A stretch of DNA of 64,000 nucleotides. It comes from Bacteroidales bacterium UBA6851 (lineage in GTDB: Bacteria > Bacteroidota > Bacteroidia > Bacteroidales > UBA932). The translations under genes and the position numbers were made by a program. The notes below the pieces were generated by a model. That model saw only the letters and a program-made list of their open reading frames with translations, did no database searches and had not been told where the DNA came from. Below are positions 51,762-60,110 of the stretch, one piece after another. Positions within the stretch are counted from its first letter, which is position 1. Each line of letters begins with the position of its first letter. The DNA is taken from assembly GCA_002451795.1 (NCBI GenBank), contig DKDJ01000004.1:62001-126000 (forward strand). Reading direction: 5' to 3'.

Positions 51762-51884
51762 CGGAAATGAAACAACTCAACTTCAGACTTCGGTCTGGGG
51801 TATCTAGCCAGCAATAATTAACCTTCTATAAGGTAATACACTACTAACTAACCGTAAATCCTCGCTGAGACAGCGAGGATTTTT
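51762..51884 (+). ncRNA. Candidate small RNA with own promoter and terminator
   Basis: About 120 nt between a -7 box (51751-51758) and a perfect terminator. Three hairpins are visible: CAGAC-TTCG-GTCTG (51784-51797, UUCG-type tetraloop), ACCTT-CTAT-AAGGT (51821-51834) and the terminator (51856-51882). A 16-codon frame (51767-51817, MKQLNFRLRSGVSSQQ) spans the first hairpin, so a leader peptide or short-peptide mRNA is the alternative. It does not contain the signatures of SRP RNA, 6S RNA, tmRNA or RNase P that I can recognise. The downstream neighbour is a convergent tRNA-Glu, so this is not a 5' leader of a protein gene. Confidence 0.6.
51856..51884 (+). terminator. Perfect terminator of the small-RNA candidate
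   Basis: 12-bp arms (51856-51867 and 51871-51882) with a 3-nt loop, followed by TT beyond the paired T's. Confidence 0.9.
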
Positions 51885-51997
51885 CGTTATGGCCTATATA
51901 ATGGACATTTACGAATCGAAAAGAACAAAAGCCCCCTTTTCGTACGGAACCTCGTAACAAAAAGAGAACACAAACCAGAATAGCTCTGATAGCTCGA

Positions 51998-52037
51998 CAA
52001 AACAAAAGAGGCTGACTAAATCATTAGCCAACCTCTT
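51998..52037 (-). terminator. tRNA-Glu terminator
   Basis: 12-bp stem in the RNA (52026-52037 with 52006-52017, two G-U pairs), 8-nt loop, then TTGTTTTG. It is 9 bp after the tRNA 3' end on the minus strand. Confidence 0.85.
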
Positions 52038-52045
52038 AAATTTTG

Positions 52046-52117
52046 TAGTGGGTAGGAGAATCGAACTCCTATTGCGAGATTGAGAATCTCGAGTACTAAC
52101 CGTTATACGAACCCACC
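52046..52117 (-). tRNA. tRNA-Glu (anticodon CTC)
   Basis: A 72-nt cloverleaf. Acceptor GGTGGGT pairs with ACCCACT (first pair G-U). D stem GTAT/GTAC. Anticodon stem CGAGA/TCTCG closes the loop TTCTCAA, so the anticodon is CTC and reads GAG. T stem AGGAG/CTCCT with loop TTCGATT. Discriminator A73; CCA is not encoded. It has a consensus promoter and a terminator of its own. Confidence 0.93.
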
Positions 52118-52132
52118 ATTTGTTTGGGAGCA

Positions 52133-52163
52133 CAAAGGTAAGTATTTTTTATAGAACCACAAA
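52133..52163 (-). promoter_or_regulatory. tRNA-Glu promoter
   Basis: On the minus strand TTTG (52160-52163), 19 bp, TACCTTTG (52133-52140). Confidence 0.8.
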
Positions 52164-52483
52164 ATTTTTTTGAAAAATATTAAGTCGGCATAATCATAAA
52201 GCATGTACAGTGCCACTATTAATACTGAATTCAACTCTTTAAGAGGCGCGAAGAATGCAGGGAAGCATTCAGCCGCTTTGAAATCTTACCGCTTACACCC
52301 GGTAATCAATCTACCTATGCAGATAAACTACATACAACCACAGTCAAGACACCCACGCCGACAGTCAAGTCAGAAAGACAATCTTCCAGCAAAATATGAC
52401 TTCACGTCATATCCAGCACAATAGAAGAATCATATTTGCAACGCAGTTTATTTTTAAGTTCTTTTGCACTAAAAATAGCCGTT

Positions 52484-52527
52484 GCATACCCGCAGCATAC
52501 CCGAAACATACCCGTAGCGTACCGCGG
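52484..52527. repeat. Four tandem copies of an 11-bp unit
   Basis: GCATACCCGCA, GCATACCCGAA, ACATACCCGTA and a decayed GCGTACCGCGG follow each other without spacers. The period of 11 is not a multiple of three and is close to one helical turn. Confidence 0.8.
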
Positions 52528-52635
52528 AGCTATTCAATACTGCCAAAGCGCCTCCACCGAGCGACCAAGAATACTAATAGAATTGCTCCTTGCAAGAAGC
52601 CTCCCGTCATCCATTTCCCCTCGACCCGTACACAA

Positions 52636-52672
52636 AAAGGGGTTCGACTATATAGTATTAGTCAACCCCTTT
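52636..52672 (-). terminator. Hairpin downstream of the FnIII lipoprotein gene
   Basis: A 9-bp arm AAAGGGGTT (52636-52644) pairs with 52664-52672 and continues for 5 bp after a one-base bulge. On the minus strand it runs into TTTTTGTG, a fair terminator; on the plus strand the tail is weaker. It lies 103 bp after the minus-strand gene stop. Confidence 0.7.
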
Positions 52673-52774
52673 CGATATTAGTTAAAGTCAGATTCTACAA
52701 TACTTCCAGACGCTCAATTTCCAGATAGTATTACGACTTTCTAGTTTTCATCTTAACGAAGCAGCATAGAGAGC

Positions 52775-53782
52775 CTACTTCACCTTAGCATCATTTACAA
52801 TAACATCAGAACCTGGAGCCGCAGGCATTTCAAGCCAGAACCAGTTCAGCACATCGTTGCCATTACTGTCTTCTGCCACAACCGCATAGAAAAGTTTTTC
52901 TCCACCTTTCCAGCCCATGCTATAATTATTAAACCTATGTATAGGCGTGTTACAGTAAACTCCAGGCACATGATCTTCATAATCACTTACAATATAATAA
53001 GCCAAGCGCGACTCAGTGTCATAGCCATCACCGATAACATTGACATTTTCAGTAGTGCTATAATATGCAGCAACTTTGCTGTTTGGAACATTATGGCATA
53101 CGAGAGTATTTGCATCCGCATAAACACAATATTCAAAAGTTACAGCCACCCACGGAGTCGTAGCAGCAGCATCTGTGGTAAATTCGAACGAAGCCTCACC
53201 AGAATCCAAATCAGAAGCATCCGAAACGGACTTCACATAAACCACATAAGAAGTCGATGCCTGAAGGTTCTTTACCGTAATATAAGTATCAGAAATCGTC
53301 TCAGAAAGAAGATCAGTCCCCTCGTCGCCTTTCTTTACAAGACGGTAAGCATAACTCCCAGTAGTAGCTGACCATGTAACACATGCACCAGCATCAGTAA
53401 TAGCGCTACCGGTAAATTTCGGAGCAGGATTTTTGGCAACAAACGAAACTGTTGCTGGATCAGAATCCAAGATTCCGCTTCCTACCATCGAACGAGCAAA
53501 AACTGAGAAATCATATTCCTGACCTACCGTTAAATCAGAGAATGAAACACTTTCGTTTCCAGCAGTACGAGAACCTTTAGCCACAGAAACGCCATCGGTT
53601 GTCGTCAGCTCATAAAGATATAGAGCAGCGTCATCTACAGGGGACCACGTCACAGTAGACAGGCCATCCACAACACTAAACTCAGGCTGAGGGGCCGCAA
53701 GTTTAACCTCTTGTTTGTCGCACCCAGCGGCAAGCATCAACATAGCTACCGAAGCAGCATAACAAAGAAAACTCCTCTTCAT
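52775..53782 (-). CDS. Fibronectin type III lipoprotein
   Basis: 335 residues from the ATG at 53782. The signal peptide ends in LAAGC (lipid Cys21). Two fibronectin type III domains follow (about 30-115, LSTVTWSPVDDAALYLYEL..., and 118-205, TWSATTGSYAYRLVKKG...). A C-terminal domain of about 120 residues contains WVAVTFEYCVYADAN and is unfamiliar. No catalytic motif was seen. It is probably a surface protein. A separate transcription unit is likely, since 128 bp separate it from the upstream DUF1343 gene, but no clear -7 box was found. Confidence 0.75.
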   Translation of the reverse strand: MKRSFLCYAASVAMLMLAAGCDKQEVKLAAPQPEFSVVDGLSTVTWSPVDDAALYLYELTTTDGVSVAKGSRTAGNESVSFSDLTVGQEYDFSVFARSMVGSGILDSDPATVSFVAKNPAPKFTGSAITDAGACVTWSATTGSYAYRLVKKGDEGTDLLSETISDTYITVKNLQASTSYVVYVKSVSDASDLDSGEASFEFTTDAAATTPWVAVTFEYCVYADANTLVCHNVPNSKVAAYYSTTENVNVIGDGYDTESRLAYYIVSDYEDHVPGVYCNTPIHRFNNYSMGWKGGEKLFYAVVAEDSNGNDVLNWFWLEMPAAPGSDVIVNDAKVK

Positions 53783-53910
53783 TGCATCAATAAAATTAAA
53801 AGGTAATACTGACGCAATGTTATAAAAAGAATGCAAAAAATCAAATACCGATTAGGCGTCACAAAAGACTTTTGCTCTAAAAAAAGAAAAAAACGATACA
53901 ATTGAACAAA

Positions 53911-54975
53911 CTATTTCAGCCTATACGGTGCATCCTCATACAGACAGAACCTCTTGGCTTTCCTTATCCACTTCTGCTCCTCAGACTTCACATGCTCCTG
54001 CACCACATCAAATGAAAGACGCCCCCTTAAATACTCCTCAATAACAGGATCTGCTACTTTCACAAACAAAGAATCAAACATTTCAAATTCCGCATACCTG
54101 TCAGCAAAATACCTCATAAGCTGAAGAGTATGAAGAAGCGAATGATATTTTGCCCCTGGAAGCAGCATAATTTGATAGCCATAGCACTTCTGTCCCTTAT
54201 ATCGGCCAGCTGCGGGAGTAAACGAACATGGACGCATCATCACCCCAGAAGGAGCTGGGACAAAACGCACATCTTCAATCTTCACGAAAGGTGCCCCGAG
54301 ATATTCATACGGTCTTGCAGTACCAATAGCCGGACTTAAGGATGTATTGTTCCACAAACCACCTCCTGAATACATTTCGCAAGTAAACATACCTGGAATA
54401 TCAGAAGCTGGTGCTATAACCCAAGGAAGTAAGTCTCGACCATAAGGAGAACACATAGCCGATATGACATGAAGAGGATATTTCGCGCCTATCTCGTTGT
54501 AATATAGCAAGCACAATTCGCCAAGAGTCAAACCATGACGATGCGCCACCTTAGGCGTCCATATATCCGATTCGATAGCAGGGATAGTTCCTTCCACCAC
54601 TCTTCCGGCAGGATTGATATGATCCACGACATAGATGGCAGGAGCATCCTCTATTCGCGCACACATAGACATGAGCCGCATTACGTCACGCGTATAATTG
54701 AAATACCTCGCACCTACATCCTGAATTTCCACAACCACAGCGCTTAGGCCTTCGAGATCCTCAGCGCTGAAGTCAATATGGTTGGTATCTGGAGTTAACT
54801 CGGTATCGTGAGGCAAGAAAATCCCTTGAAGATTCCCTCTTTCGCGGAAAATATCATACAAATGACTACTGGTATATGGGTTCCAGCAGTTTTGCGTGCA
54901 GAAGCAGGCCACCTTACCCTCATGCAGCCCCTTATCAAGCTGCTCTTCTATCGGGCTTGTTCGGAAGGAAAACAC
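53911..54975 (-). CDS. DUF1343/NamZ-like exo-muramidase family protein without signal peptide
   Basis: 354 residues. The family (GH171) includes NamZ, an exo-beta-N-acetylmuramidase that releases MurNAc from peptidoglycan fragments. Seen here: VVVEIQDVGARYFNYTRDVMRLM, VVDHINPAGRVVEGT, HRHGLTLGELCLLYYNE, MYSGGGLWNNTSLSPAIGTARPYEYLGAP. Most family members start with a signal peptide and a partner lipobox; here the N-terminus is MFSFRTSPIEEQLDKG, not a signal. It overlaps the upstream glmM gene by 28 bp, so its start codon lies inside glmM and the two are coupled. A cytosolic role in wall recycling is inferred. Confidence 0.82.
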   Translation of the reverse strand: MFSFRTSPIEEQLDKGLHEGKVACFCTQNCWNPYTSSHLYDIFRERGNLQGIFLPHDTELTPDTNHIDFSAEDLEGLSAVVVEIQDVGARYFNYTRDVMRLMSMCARIEDAPAIYVVDHINPAGRVVEGTIPAIESDIWTPKVAHRHGLTLGELCLLYYNEIGAKYPLHVISAMCSPYGRDLLPWVIAPASDIPGMFTCEMYSGGGLWNNTSLSPAIGTARPYEYLGAPFVKIEDVRFVPAPSGVMMRPCSFTPAAGRYKGQKCYGYQIMLLPGAKYHSLLHTLQLMRYFADRYAEFEMFDSLFVKVADPVIEEYLRGRLSFDVVQEHVKSEEQKWIRKAKRFCLYEDAPYRLK

Positions 54976-56381
54976 GACTTTGCAATAGATATTACTTCAT
55001 CAGCAAGGGCAGCAGCCTCATTCTCACTAGGAGCCTCTGCATATATTCTGATTATAGGCTCTGTATTTGAGCGCCTAAGATGAACCCACTTTCTCGCGGA
55101 TTCAAAAGAAATCTTAACTCCGTCAATCGTATTAATATCCTCATCAGAGAATCTTGATTTTACAGTCTCAAGTATCTTATCAATTAGAGAGGAGTCACTC
55201 AGTTCAATTTTGTTCTTCGCTATATAGTATTGTGGGAGAGTAGCCTTGTACTCACTTACTTTCATCTTCTTGTGCGCGAGGTTACTCAAGAATAGAGCCA
55301 CACCCACCATAGCATCACGGCCATAATGACTCGCCGGATATATCACACCACCATTGCCTTCTCCTCCTATTAATGCGCCAACTTCGTGCATCTTCGTAGT
55401 CACATTAACTTCGCCCACAGCAGCAGCGAAATATGTACCTCCATGAGCCTCCGTCACATCCCGCAGGGCTCGGCTGGAGCTCAGATTGGACACAGTATTT
55501 CTAGGCATGACACCAGCACTCTCGGCAATCGAAAGTAGATAATCTGCCACGGAGACAAGAGTATACTCTTCAACGAAAGGCTCACCGTTCTCACAAATAA
55601 ACGCCAACCGATCCACATCAGGATCAACACTGATTCCAAGATCAGCCTTCTCACTTACCACGGTTGAGCTCAAACCAACAAGATTTGCAGGAAGCGGCTC
55701 CGGGTTATGCGCAAAATCCCCTGTCGGTTCGCCGTTCAGGACGATGCACTCTACGCCAAGTCTGTCAAGGAGCCGAGGCATAATAATTCCTCCGACAGAA
55801 TTGATAGAGTCAAGAACCACCTTAAAGTGAGCATTTCTAACCGCTTCAGCATCCACAGCCTCAAGAGACAGCACGGAATCAATATGCTCATCCGTATAGT
55901 CATGCTCTTCAATATGTCCAAGCTCATCAACGCTAGCAAAAATAAAGTCTCCCCTTTCTGCCAGATCAAGAATCTCCTTTCCCTGCGCAGCAGACAGGAA
56001 CTCACCGTTTTCATTTAATAGCTTTAGAGCATTCCATTGACGCGGATTGTGGCTCGCCGTAATAATAATACCACCGTCAGCACCAGCAAAGCGAACAGCA
56101 AGTTCAGTAGTCGGCGTTGAGGCGAAGCCACACTTAACCACATCCACACCACAGGAAACAAGAGTTCCGCACACGAGTTGCTCAACCATCTCTCCACTAA
56201 TACGAGCATCGCGTCCAACCACTACCTTGTACTTATTACCTCCTCGTGGAGCAGCGACACGCCTTTTAAGACAATCACAATATGCGTATGTAAATTTTAC
56301 GACATCCACAGGAGTAAGACCTTCCCCGCATGGACCTCCGATAGTACCGCGTATTCCAGATATGGATTTAATCAATGTCAT
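54948..56381 (-). CDS. glmM: Phosphoglucosamine mutase-type phosphohexomutase
   Basis: 477 residues of the alpha-D-phosphohexomutase superfamily. Phosphoserine site Ser110 in IITASHNPRQWNALK, metal loop DPDVDRL, sugar loop GGEGNGGVIYP and the C-terminal phosphate loop RRSNTEPIIRIYAEA. It converts glucosamine 6-phosphate to glucosamine 1-phosphate for wall and lipid A synthesis if the GlmM assignment is right; the sugar loop does not rule out a mannose or glucose mutase, though the Bacteroidota member with TASHNPRQWNALK is usually called GlmM. Divergent from rpmE2. Confidence 0.9.
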   Translation of the reverse strand: MTLIKSISGIRGTIGGPCGEGLTPVDVVKFTYAYCDCLKRRVAAPRGGNKYKVVVGRDARISGEMVEQLVCGTLVSCGVDVVKCGFASTPTTELAVRFAGADGGIIITASHNPRQWNALKLLNENGEFLSAAQGKEILDLAERGDFIFASVDELGHIEEHDYTDEHIDSVLSLEAVDAEAVRNAHFKVVLDSINSVGGIIMPRLLDRLGVECIVLNGEPTGDFAHNPEPLPANLVGLSSTVVSEKADLGISVDPDVDRLAFICENGEPFVEEYTLVSVADYLLSIAESAGVMPRNTVSNLSSSRALRDVTEAHGGTYFAAAVGEVNVTTKMHEVGALIGGEGNGGVIYPASHYGRDAMVGVALFLSNLAHKKMKVSEYKATLPQYYIAKNKIELSDSSLIDKILETVKSRFSDEDINTIDGVKISFESARKWVHLRRSNTEPIIRIYAEAPSENEAAALADEVISIAKSCFPSEQAR

Positions 56382-56406
56382 AGCTCATCATTTTTAGTAT
56401 TATATC

Positions 56407-56437
56407 TTGCAAAAATACAAAAAAATCCATACATTTG
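56407..56437 (+). promoter_or_regulatory. rpmE2 promoter
   Basis: TTG (56407-56409), 20 bp, TACATTTG (56430-56437) followed by CA. Confidence 0.82.
56410..56417 (-). promoter_or_regulatory. -7 box of glmM
   Basis: TATTTTTG on the minus strand followed by CA. It overlaps the rpmE2 promoter, so the two promoters compete for the same DNA. Confidence 0.65.
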
Positions 56438-56464
56438 CACGATAATTCAAAACACTAGTGTAAT

Positions 56465-56716
56465 ATGAAAAAAGGAATTCATCCCGAAAACTACCGACTT
56501 GTAGCTTTCAAGGATATGTCAAACGACGAGGTATTCATCACCCGTTCCTGCGCTACCGCTAAGGAGACCATCACTGTTGACGGAGTAGAATACCCAGTAG
56601 TTAAGCTTGAGATTTCGAACACATCTCACCCATTCTACACCGGCAAGATGAAGATTGTCGATACCGCCGGACGAGTTGATATGTTCTATCAGAGATACAA
56701 GGCCCGCAAGAAATAA
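56465..56716 (+). CDS. rpmE2: 50S ribosomal protein L31 type B
   Basis: 83 residues. It starts MKKGIHPENYRLVAFKDMSN, with RSCATAKETITVDGVEYPVVKLEISNTSHPFYTGK and the end VDMFYQRYKARKK, the type B L31. The zinc-binding CxxC of the type A form is absent, as expected for this class. It is monocistronic with a consensus promoter and a strong terminator. Confidence 0.97.
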   Translation: MKKGIHPENYRLVAFKDMSNDEVFITRSCATAKETITVDGVEYPVVKLEISNTSHPFYTGKMKIVDTAGRVDMFYQRYKARKK

Positions 56717-56735
56717 TTTGCGTAGGTATTATCCG

Positions 56736-56765
56736 AAAGGCTGACCAAACCGGTCAGCCTTTTTT
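56736..56765 (+). terminator. rpmE2 terminator, overlapping a convergent gene
   Basis: Perfect 11-bp arms (56736-56746 and 56752-56762) with a 5-nt loop and a run of six T. The stop codon (56754-56756, complement) and last codons of the convergent ThrE-type gene lie in the distal arm. Confidence 0.92.
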
Positions 56766-57986
56766 CATAGGATGGAACACACTAGCAGCCACAATAATGC
56801 CAAGTACTATAGCAAGCGTAAGTTTCACTGACATAAGGCCTGTCATAAATGCAGAATTAATCTGATTGGAAGCTATGTAATACGCACTCCAGAACACTCC
56901 GGCCCCTGGGATAAGAGGGAAAATGCCACAAATAAGAAAGACAGTACTCGGACACTTCAGCCTAACAGCAGCATAGCGAGATAGGAAAGCCACTACCGTA
57001 GCAGCTAAAAAAGTACTTCCAAAATCCCCCATTGGTGTAAAGCGACTCATTATTATAAATACAGTCCATCCAAGCATTCCAACAACCCCGGCAGGAAAAT
57101 AAAATTTTCTCGGCACACCGAAAAGCACAGCAAAAAAAGATGTCCCCACAAGAGCAGCCAACATCTGTATAGGCACCTTCGCAGTAATAGGATTAATCAC
57201 GGTCCCTTTAAGCTGTATAACTCCCCCTGCCATCCAACTGTGCACCACGAAAGCGAAACAAACCCCGATAGCTATGCATAGGAACATCATCAGAGCATCG
57301 GCAAGTCTGGTCATTCCGGCAAGATAATCTTCGTTGGCCACATCCCTTAGTCCATTAGTAAACGGCACTCCAGGAATAAGCAAAATCATGGTACCCACCA
57401 CCATATTTCCAAGATTTGTCGAGGGTACTAGCTGATGGAACAATATACAAAGAACAGTGCCGATAAAGCCGCCACATATATTCCCAAGCGTTTTGGAAAG
57501 ATATGGTCCTGACACTTTCATCGAGAAAAAGAAAAGCACAAGGGCCGATAGCAAGGAAGCCAGACAATCAAGAAAACTTCCCCCGAATATAATACAAAAT
57601 CCAGCGCACCCAAGCCCAGCCCCGAGAAACTGCTCCCATTTAGGCTTAGAAGGGAGAGCCTTTATCTTCTCAAGACGCTCTTTCGCCTCGGAAAGAGGGA
57701 TATGCCCTGAAGCTATCTTCCTGGAGAGTTGATTCACCTCCACAACCTTCTCCAGCCGAGCCCCCTTGATAGGAATAAACTCAGCATTGGCATAAGACCG
57801 GCCAGTCGTGAAAATACCATTGCTTAGCACAAAGAAATTCTCCCCCGATTCGCCATAGTTGCTAGCGATGCGCTCCATTGTCTCCTCAACTCTGGAGATC
57901 TCCGCACCATTCTCAAGGAGAATCCTCCCAGCATCAGAAGCGAACTTCAGAACATCTTCACTATTATTACGGCCATCCATACTCAC
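56754..57986 (-). CDS. ThrE-type threonine/serine exporter family protein
   Basis: 410 residues. An N-terminal cytoplasmic domain (about 1-115; LENGAEISRVEETMERIASNYG, the DUF1212 motif) precedes about ten hydrophobic segments covering a DUF1212 membrane half and a DUF3815-like half (GVPRKFYFPAGVVGMLGWTVF...GIFPLIPGAGVFW). The family exports small amino acids such as threonine and serine; the substrate here is not known. It is the last gene of the aromatic-acid operon, overlapping the previous gene by 4 bp, and its end lies within the rpmE2 terminator. Confidence 0.9.
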   Translation of the reverse strand: MSMDGRNNSEDVLKFASDAGRILLENGAEISRVEETMERIASNYGESGENFFVLSNGIFTTGRSYANAEFIPIKGARLEKVVEVNQLSRKIASGHIPLSEAKERLEKIKALPSKPKWEQFLGAGLGCAGFCIIFGGSFLDCLASLLSALVLFFFSMKVSGPYLSKTLGNICGGFIGTVLCILFHQLVPSTNLGNMVVGTMILLIPGVPFTNGLRDVANEDYLAGMTRLADALMMFLCIAIGVCFAFVVHSWMAGGVIQLKGTVINPITAKVPIQMLAALVGTSFFAVLFGVPRKFYFPAGVVGMLGWTVFIIMSRFTPMGDFGSTFLAATVVAFLSRYAAVRLKCPSTVFLICGIFPLIPGAGVFWSAYYIASNQINSAFMTGLMSVKLTLAIVLGIIVAASVFHPMKKG

Positions 57987-58747
57987 CTTACAAGTTCTAT
58001 TTCATATAGACGGGGCCAATATTTTCCGGTAAGATAGATTTTGCCACTGGAAGGGTCGCGAGCTATTCCGTTAAGCACATCGGTAGTGTTGGTACGCAGG
58101 TTTTTAGGAAGAAGGCCAGTACAGTCGATAACAGACTCGACCACGCCATCATCAGGATTAATGACAACAATCATATCTGTCATATACACATTGGCCCAGA
58201 CCTTACCATCTATCCACTCAAGTTCATTGAGATACCTCACTGGTCGCCCATTCATCGTAACATTCACGCTTCCTGTCTGTTTGAGGTTCTTGTCAAGAAA
58301 ATAAAGTCGCGAACTTCCATCAGAGGCTATCAGACGCTGTCCGTCAGTGGTCAGTCCCCACCCTTCACGCGGATACGAGAAAGTCTTCTCGTACTTTAGA
58401 GTTGCAGCATCATACACAAAAGCTACTTTATTGAGCCATGTCAGAATATACAACTTCTCATCAAGCACAACCGACCCCTCTGCAAAGTATTTTTCTCCGA
58501 AATCAAGCTTTCTGAGTACCTTTCCACTCTTAAGTTCCACCAACCGGATAGAGGACTCTCCAAACTGTCCAGTAGTTTCAATAAACCTTTCTCCATCAAA
58601 CGAAAGCCCCTGCGTGTACGCCGATATGTCGTGCACGTACTCTGACACCACCTTAATCTTGTACTCACGGACTTTCGCACTACAAGACACGGCAAATGGC
58701 AGCATAAGAAAAATGAAACAAGAAAAAAAAGTACAACGGAAATTCAT
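57983..58747 (-). CDS. Glutaminyl-peptide cyclotransferase-like lipoprotein
   Basis: 254 residues. The signal peptide ends in FAVSC (lipid Cys22). Repeats of a five-bladed propeller typical of plant-type glutaminyl cyclase follow: YTQGLSFDGERFIETTGQFGESSIR, GEKYFAEGSVVLDEKLYILTW, REGWGLTTDGQRLIASDGSSRLYFLD, LNELEWIDGKVWANVY and LNGIARDPSSGKIYLTGKYWPRLYEI. The family turns N-terminal Gln into pyroglutamate on exported proteins. Bacteroidota that export proteins through T9SS often have such an enzyme. It overlaps the exporter gene by 4 bp. Confidence 0.92.
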   Translation of the reverse strand: MNFRCTFFSCFIFLMLPFAVSCSAKVREYKIKVVSEYVHDISAYTQGLSFDGERFIETTGQFGESSIRLVELKSGKVLRKLDFGEKYFAEGSVVLDEKLYILTWLNKVAFVYDAATLKYEKTFSYPREGWGLTTDGQRLIASDGSSRLYFLDKNLKQTGSVNVTMNGRPVRYLNELEWIDGKVWANVYMTDMIVVINPDDGVVESVIDCTGLLPKNLRTNTTDVLNGIARDPSSGKIYLTGKYWPRLYEIELVR

Positions 58748-58757
58748 ATCTCAAGTA

Positions 58758-60092
58758 TTACCATTCCCATTCAAAACGTTCTATGTCTTCCTCAACCAAA
58801 GGGCAGCCAACCTGCACCTCAATAATGGAAAGATCCGCCCCATACGCTCTCACAGCATGAAGATGTCCGGCAGGAATGTTCAGCACATCTCCTCGAGAAA
58901 CCGACCTTCTTTCTCCATCCAGCACAAATTCACCCTTTCCATCCACCACAGTCCACACTTCATTACGATGGCGATGAAGCTGATAACTTATGCATTTCCC
59001 ATCCCTTATTTTCAACGACTTGGTAAGCATCATTGATCCATCATCATAGTCAGTAGAATCGAGGACACGATAACTCCCCCACCTTCTCTCTTCATACATC
59101 GGACGGTGCTGCATACTTCCTACATAATCCTTGATATATTCGCTGCGCTCCTTAGAGCAGACCATGATTCCATCCGGACTTGCAGCCACCACTATATCCT
59201 TAAGGCCCTCACAGAAAAGCGGCATCCCGAGCTCATTGATGGCACTAGTGCCCTCATTGTGATCACCCATCAGCACATTGCCTATATGTGTACCCGGAAG
59301 TTCCTCACACAAAGCATTCCACGTTCCCAAGTCCTTCCATACCCCCTCGTATCTGACTACAGCCACACTTTCTGCCTTCTCGACAACCTCGTAATCAAAA
59401 CTAATCTTCGGGAACTCCCCATATCTGCCACGCAATTCGGAAAAGCTTTCTGCTTGCACATATCGGTCAACGAGTTTTCGCAAATAGCCAAGCCTAAACG
59501 AGAAAACTCCCCCATTCCACAAAGCACCCTGTCCAATCAACATAGTTGCCTTATCTAGAGAAGGCTTCTCTGTAAACCTCAACACCCTCATCACCTCACC
59601 CTCACATTCAGGAACAATATATCCAAACTTCTCACTCGGGCAGTCCGGACTAATTCCCATGAGCACTATATCAGCCAAATCCTCAGACACAGCCTGAGCC
59701 ATCCGTCCTATCGTACTGAAATACCCATCTTCAGTAAACACATCGCACGGCATTACTACCACTACCTCATCATCAGAGCAATGCTTCTCCATGGATAGAT
59801 AACTACATGCCAAAGCAATAGCCGGGAACGTGTCTCTCCTCTGCGGCTCTGTCACTATCCCAAGCCCATCGCCAAGTTGGTTAATAATGCTATCACGCTG
59901 GACAGCATTTGTAGCAAAAGTAAGTTCAACATCCAAAGACGAGTCCCTTATCTGTCTCACCACCCGCTGTATCATTGACTCCATCCCACCAGCTGGAGAT
60001 TTAAGCAGCGGCAGGAACTGTTTGCTTCTAGCGTCATTGCTCAACGGCCACAGCCTCTTGCCGGAACCGCCGGAAAGTAATATCAGTTGCAT
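58758..60092 (-). CDS. manC: Mannose-1-phosphate guanylyltransferase with C-terminal cupin
   Basis: 444 residues. The N-terminal nucleotidyltransferase domain opens with ILLSGGSGKRLWPLS and has SKQFLPL and FTEKP (180-range), and WNGGVFSFR. The C-terminal cupin (about 335-444) has the type II isomerase block HRHRNEVWTVVDGKGEFVLDG, so a bifunctional GDP-mannose pyrophosphorylase/phosphomannose isomerase is possible. It supplies GDP-mannose for surface polysaccharide. Its place in the aromatic operon is unusual and may only reflect compact packing. 18 bp from aroF. Confidence 0.9.
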   Translation of the reverse strand: MQLILLSGGSGKRLWPLSNDARSKQFLPLLKSPAGGMESMIQRVVRQIRDSSLDVELTFATNAVQRDSIINQLGDGLGIVTEPQRRDTFPAIALACSYLSMEKHCSDDEVVVVMPCDVFTEDGYFSTIGRMAQAVSEDLADIVLMGISPDCPSEKFGYIVPECEGEVMRVLRFTEKPSLDKATMLIGQGALWNGGVFSFRLGYLRKLVDRYVQAESFSELRGRYGEFPKISFDYEVVEKAESVAVVRYEGVWKDLGTWNALCEELPGTHIGNVLMGDHNEGTSAINELGMPLFCEGLKDIVVAASPDGIMVCSKERSEYIKDYVGSMQHRPMYEERRWGSYRVLDSTDYDDGSMMLTKSLKIRDGKCISYQLHRHRNEVWTVVDGKGEFVLDGERRSVSRGDVLNIPAGHLHAVRAYGADLSIIEVQVGCPLVEEDIERFEWEW

Positions 60093-60110
60093 GAATCGTT
60101 ATTTTATTGG

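Larger units (their letters stand above)
52164..52774. other. Gene-free stretch of about 610 bp
   Basis: No frame here looks like a protein: the longest (52396-52728, plus) has basic, low-complexity content and shares its bases with overlapping frames. Structures seen are a 7-bp hairpin (52394-52412), a weak promoter-like pair on the plus strand (TTTG 52435-52438, 20 bp, TTCTTTTG 52459-52466), an 11-bp tandem repeat and a strong hairpin (52636-52672). These could bound a noncoding RNA of about 200 nt. Confidence 0.6.

Noticed and set aside
52396..52728. 110-codon plus-strand frame in the gene-free interval
   Set aside because: Basic, low-complexity translation crossing the 11-bp repeat and a terminator hairpin; no homologue-like pattern.
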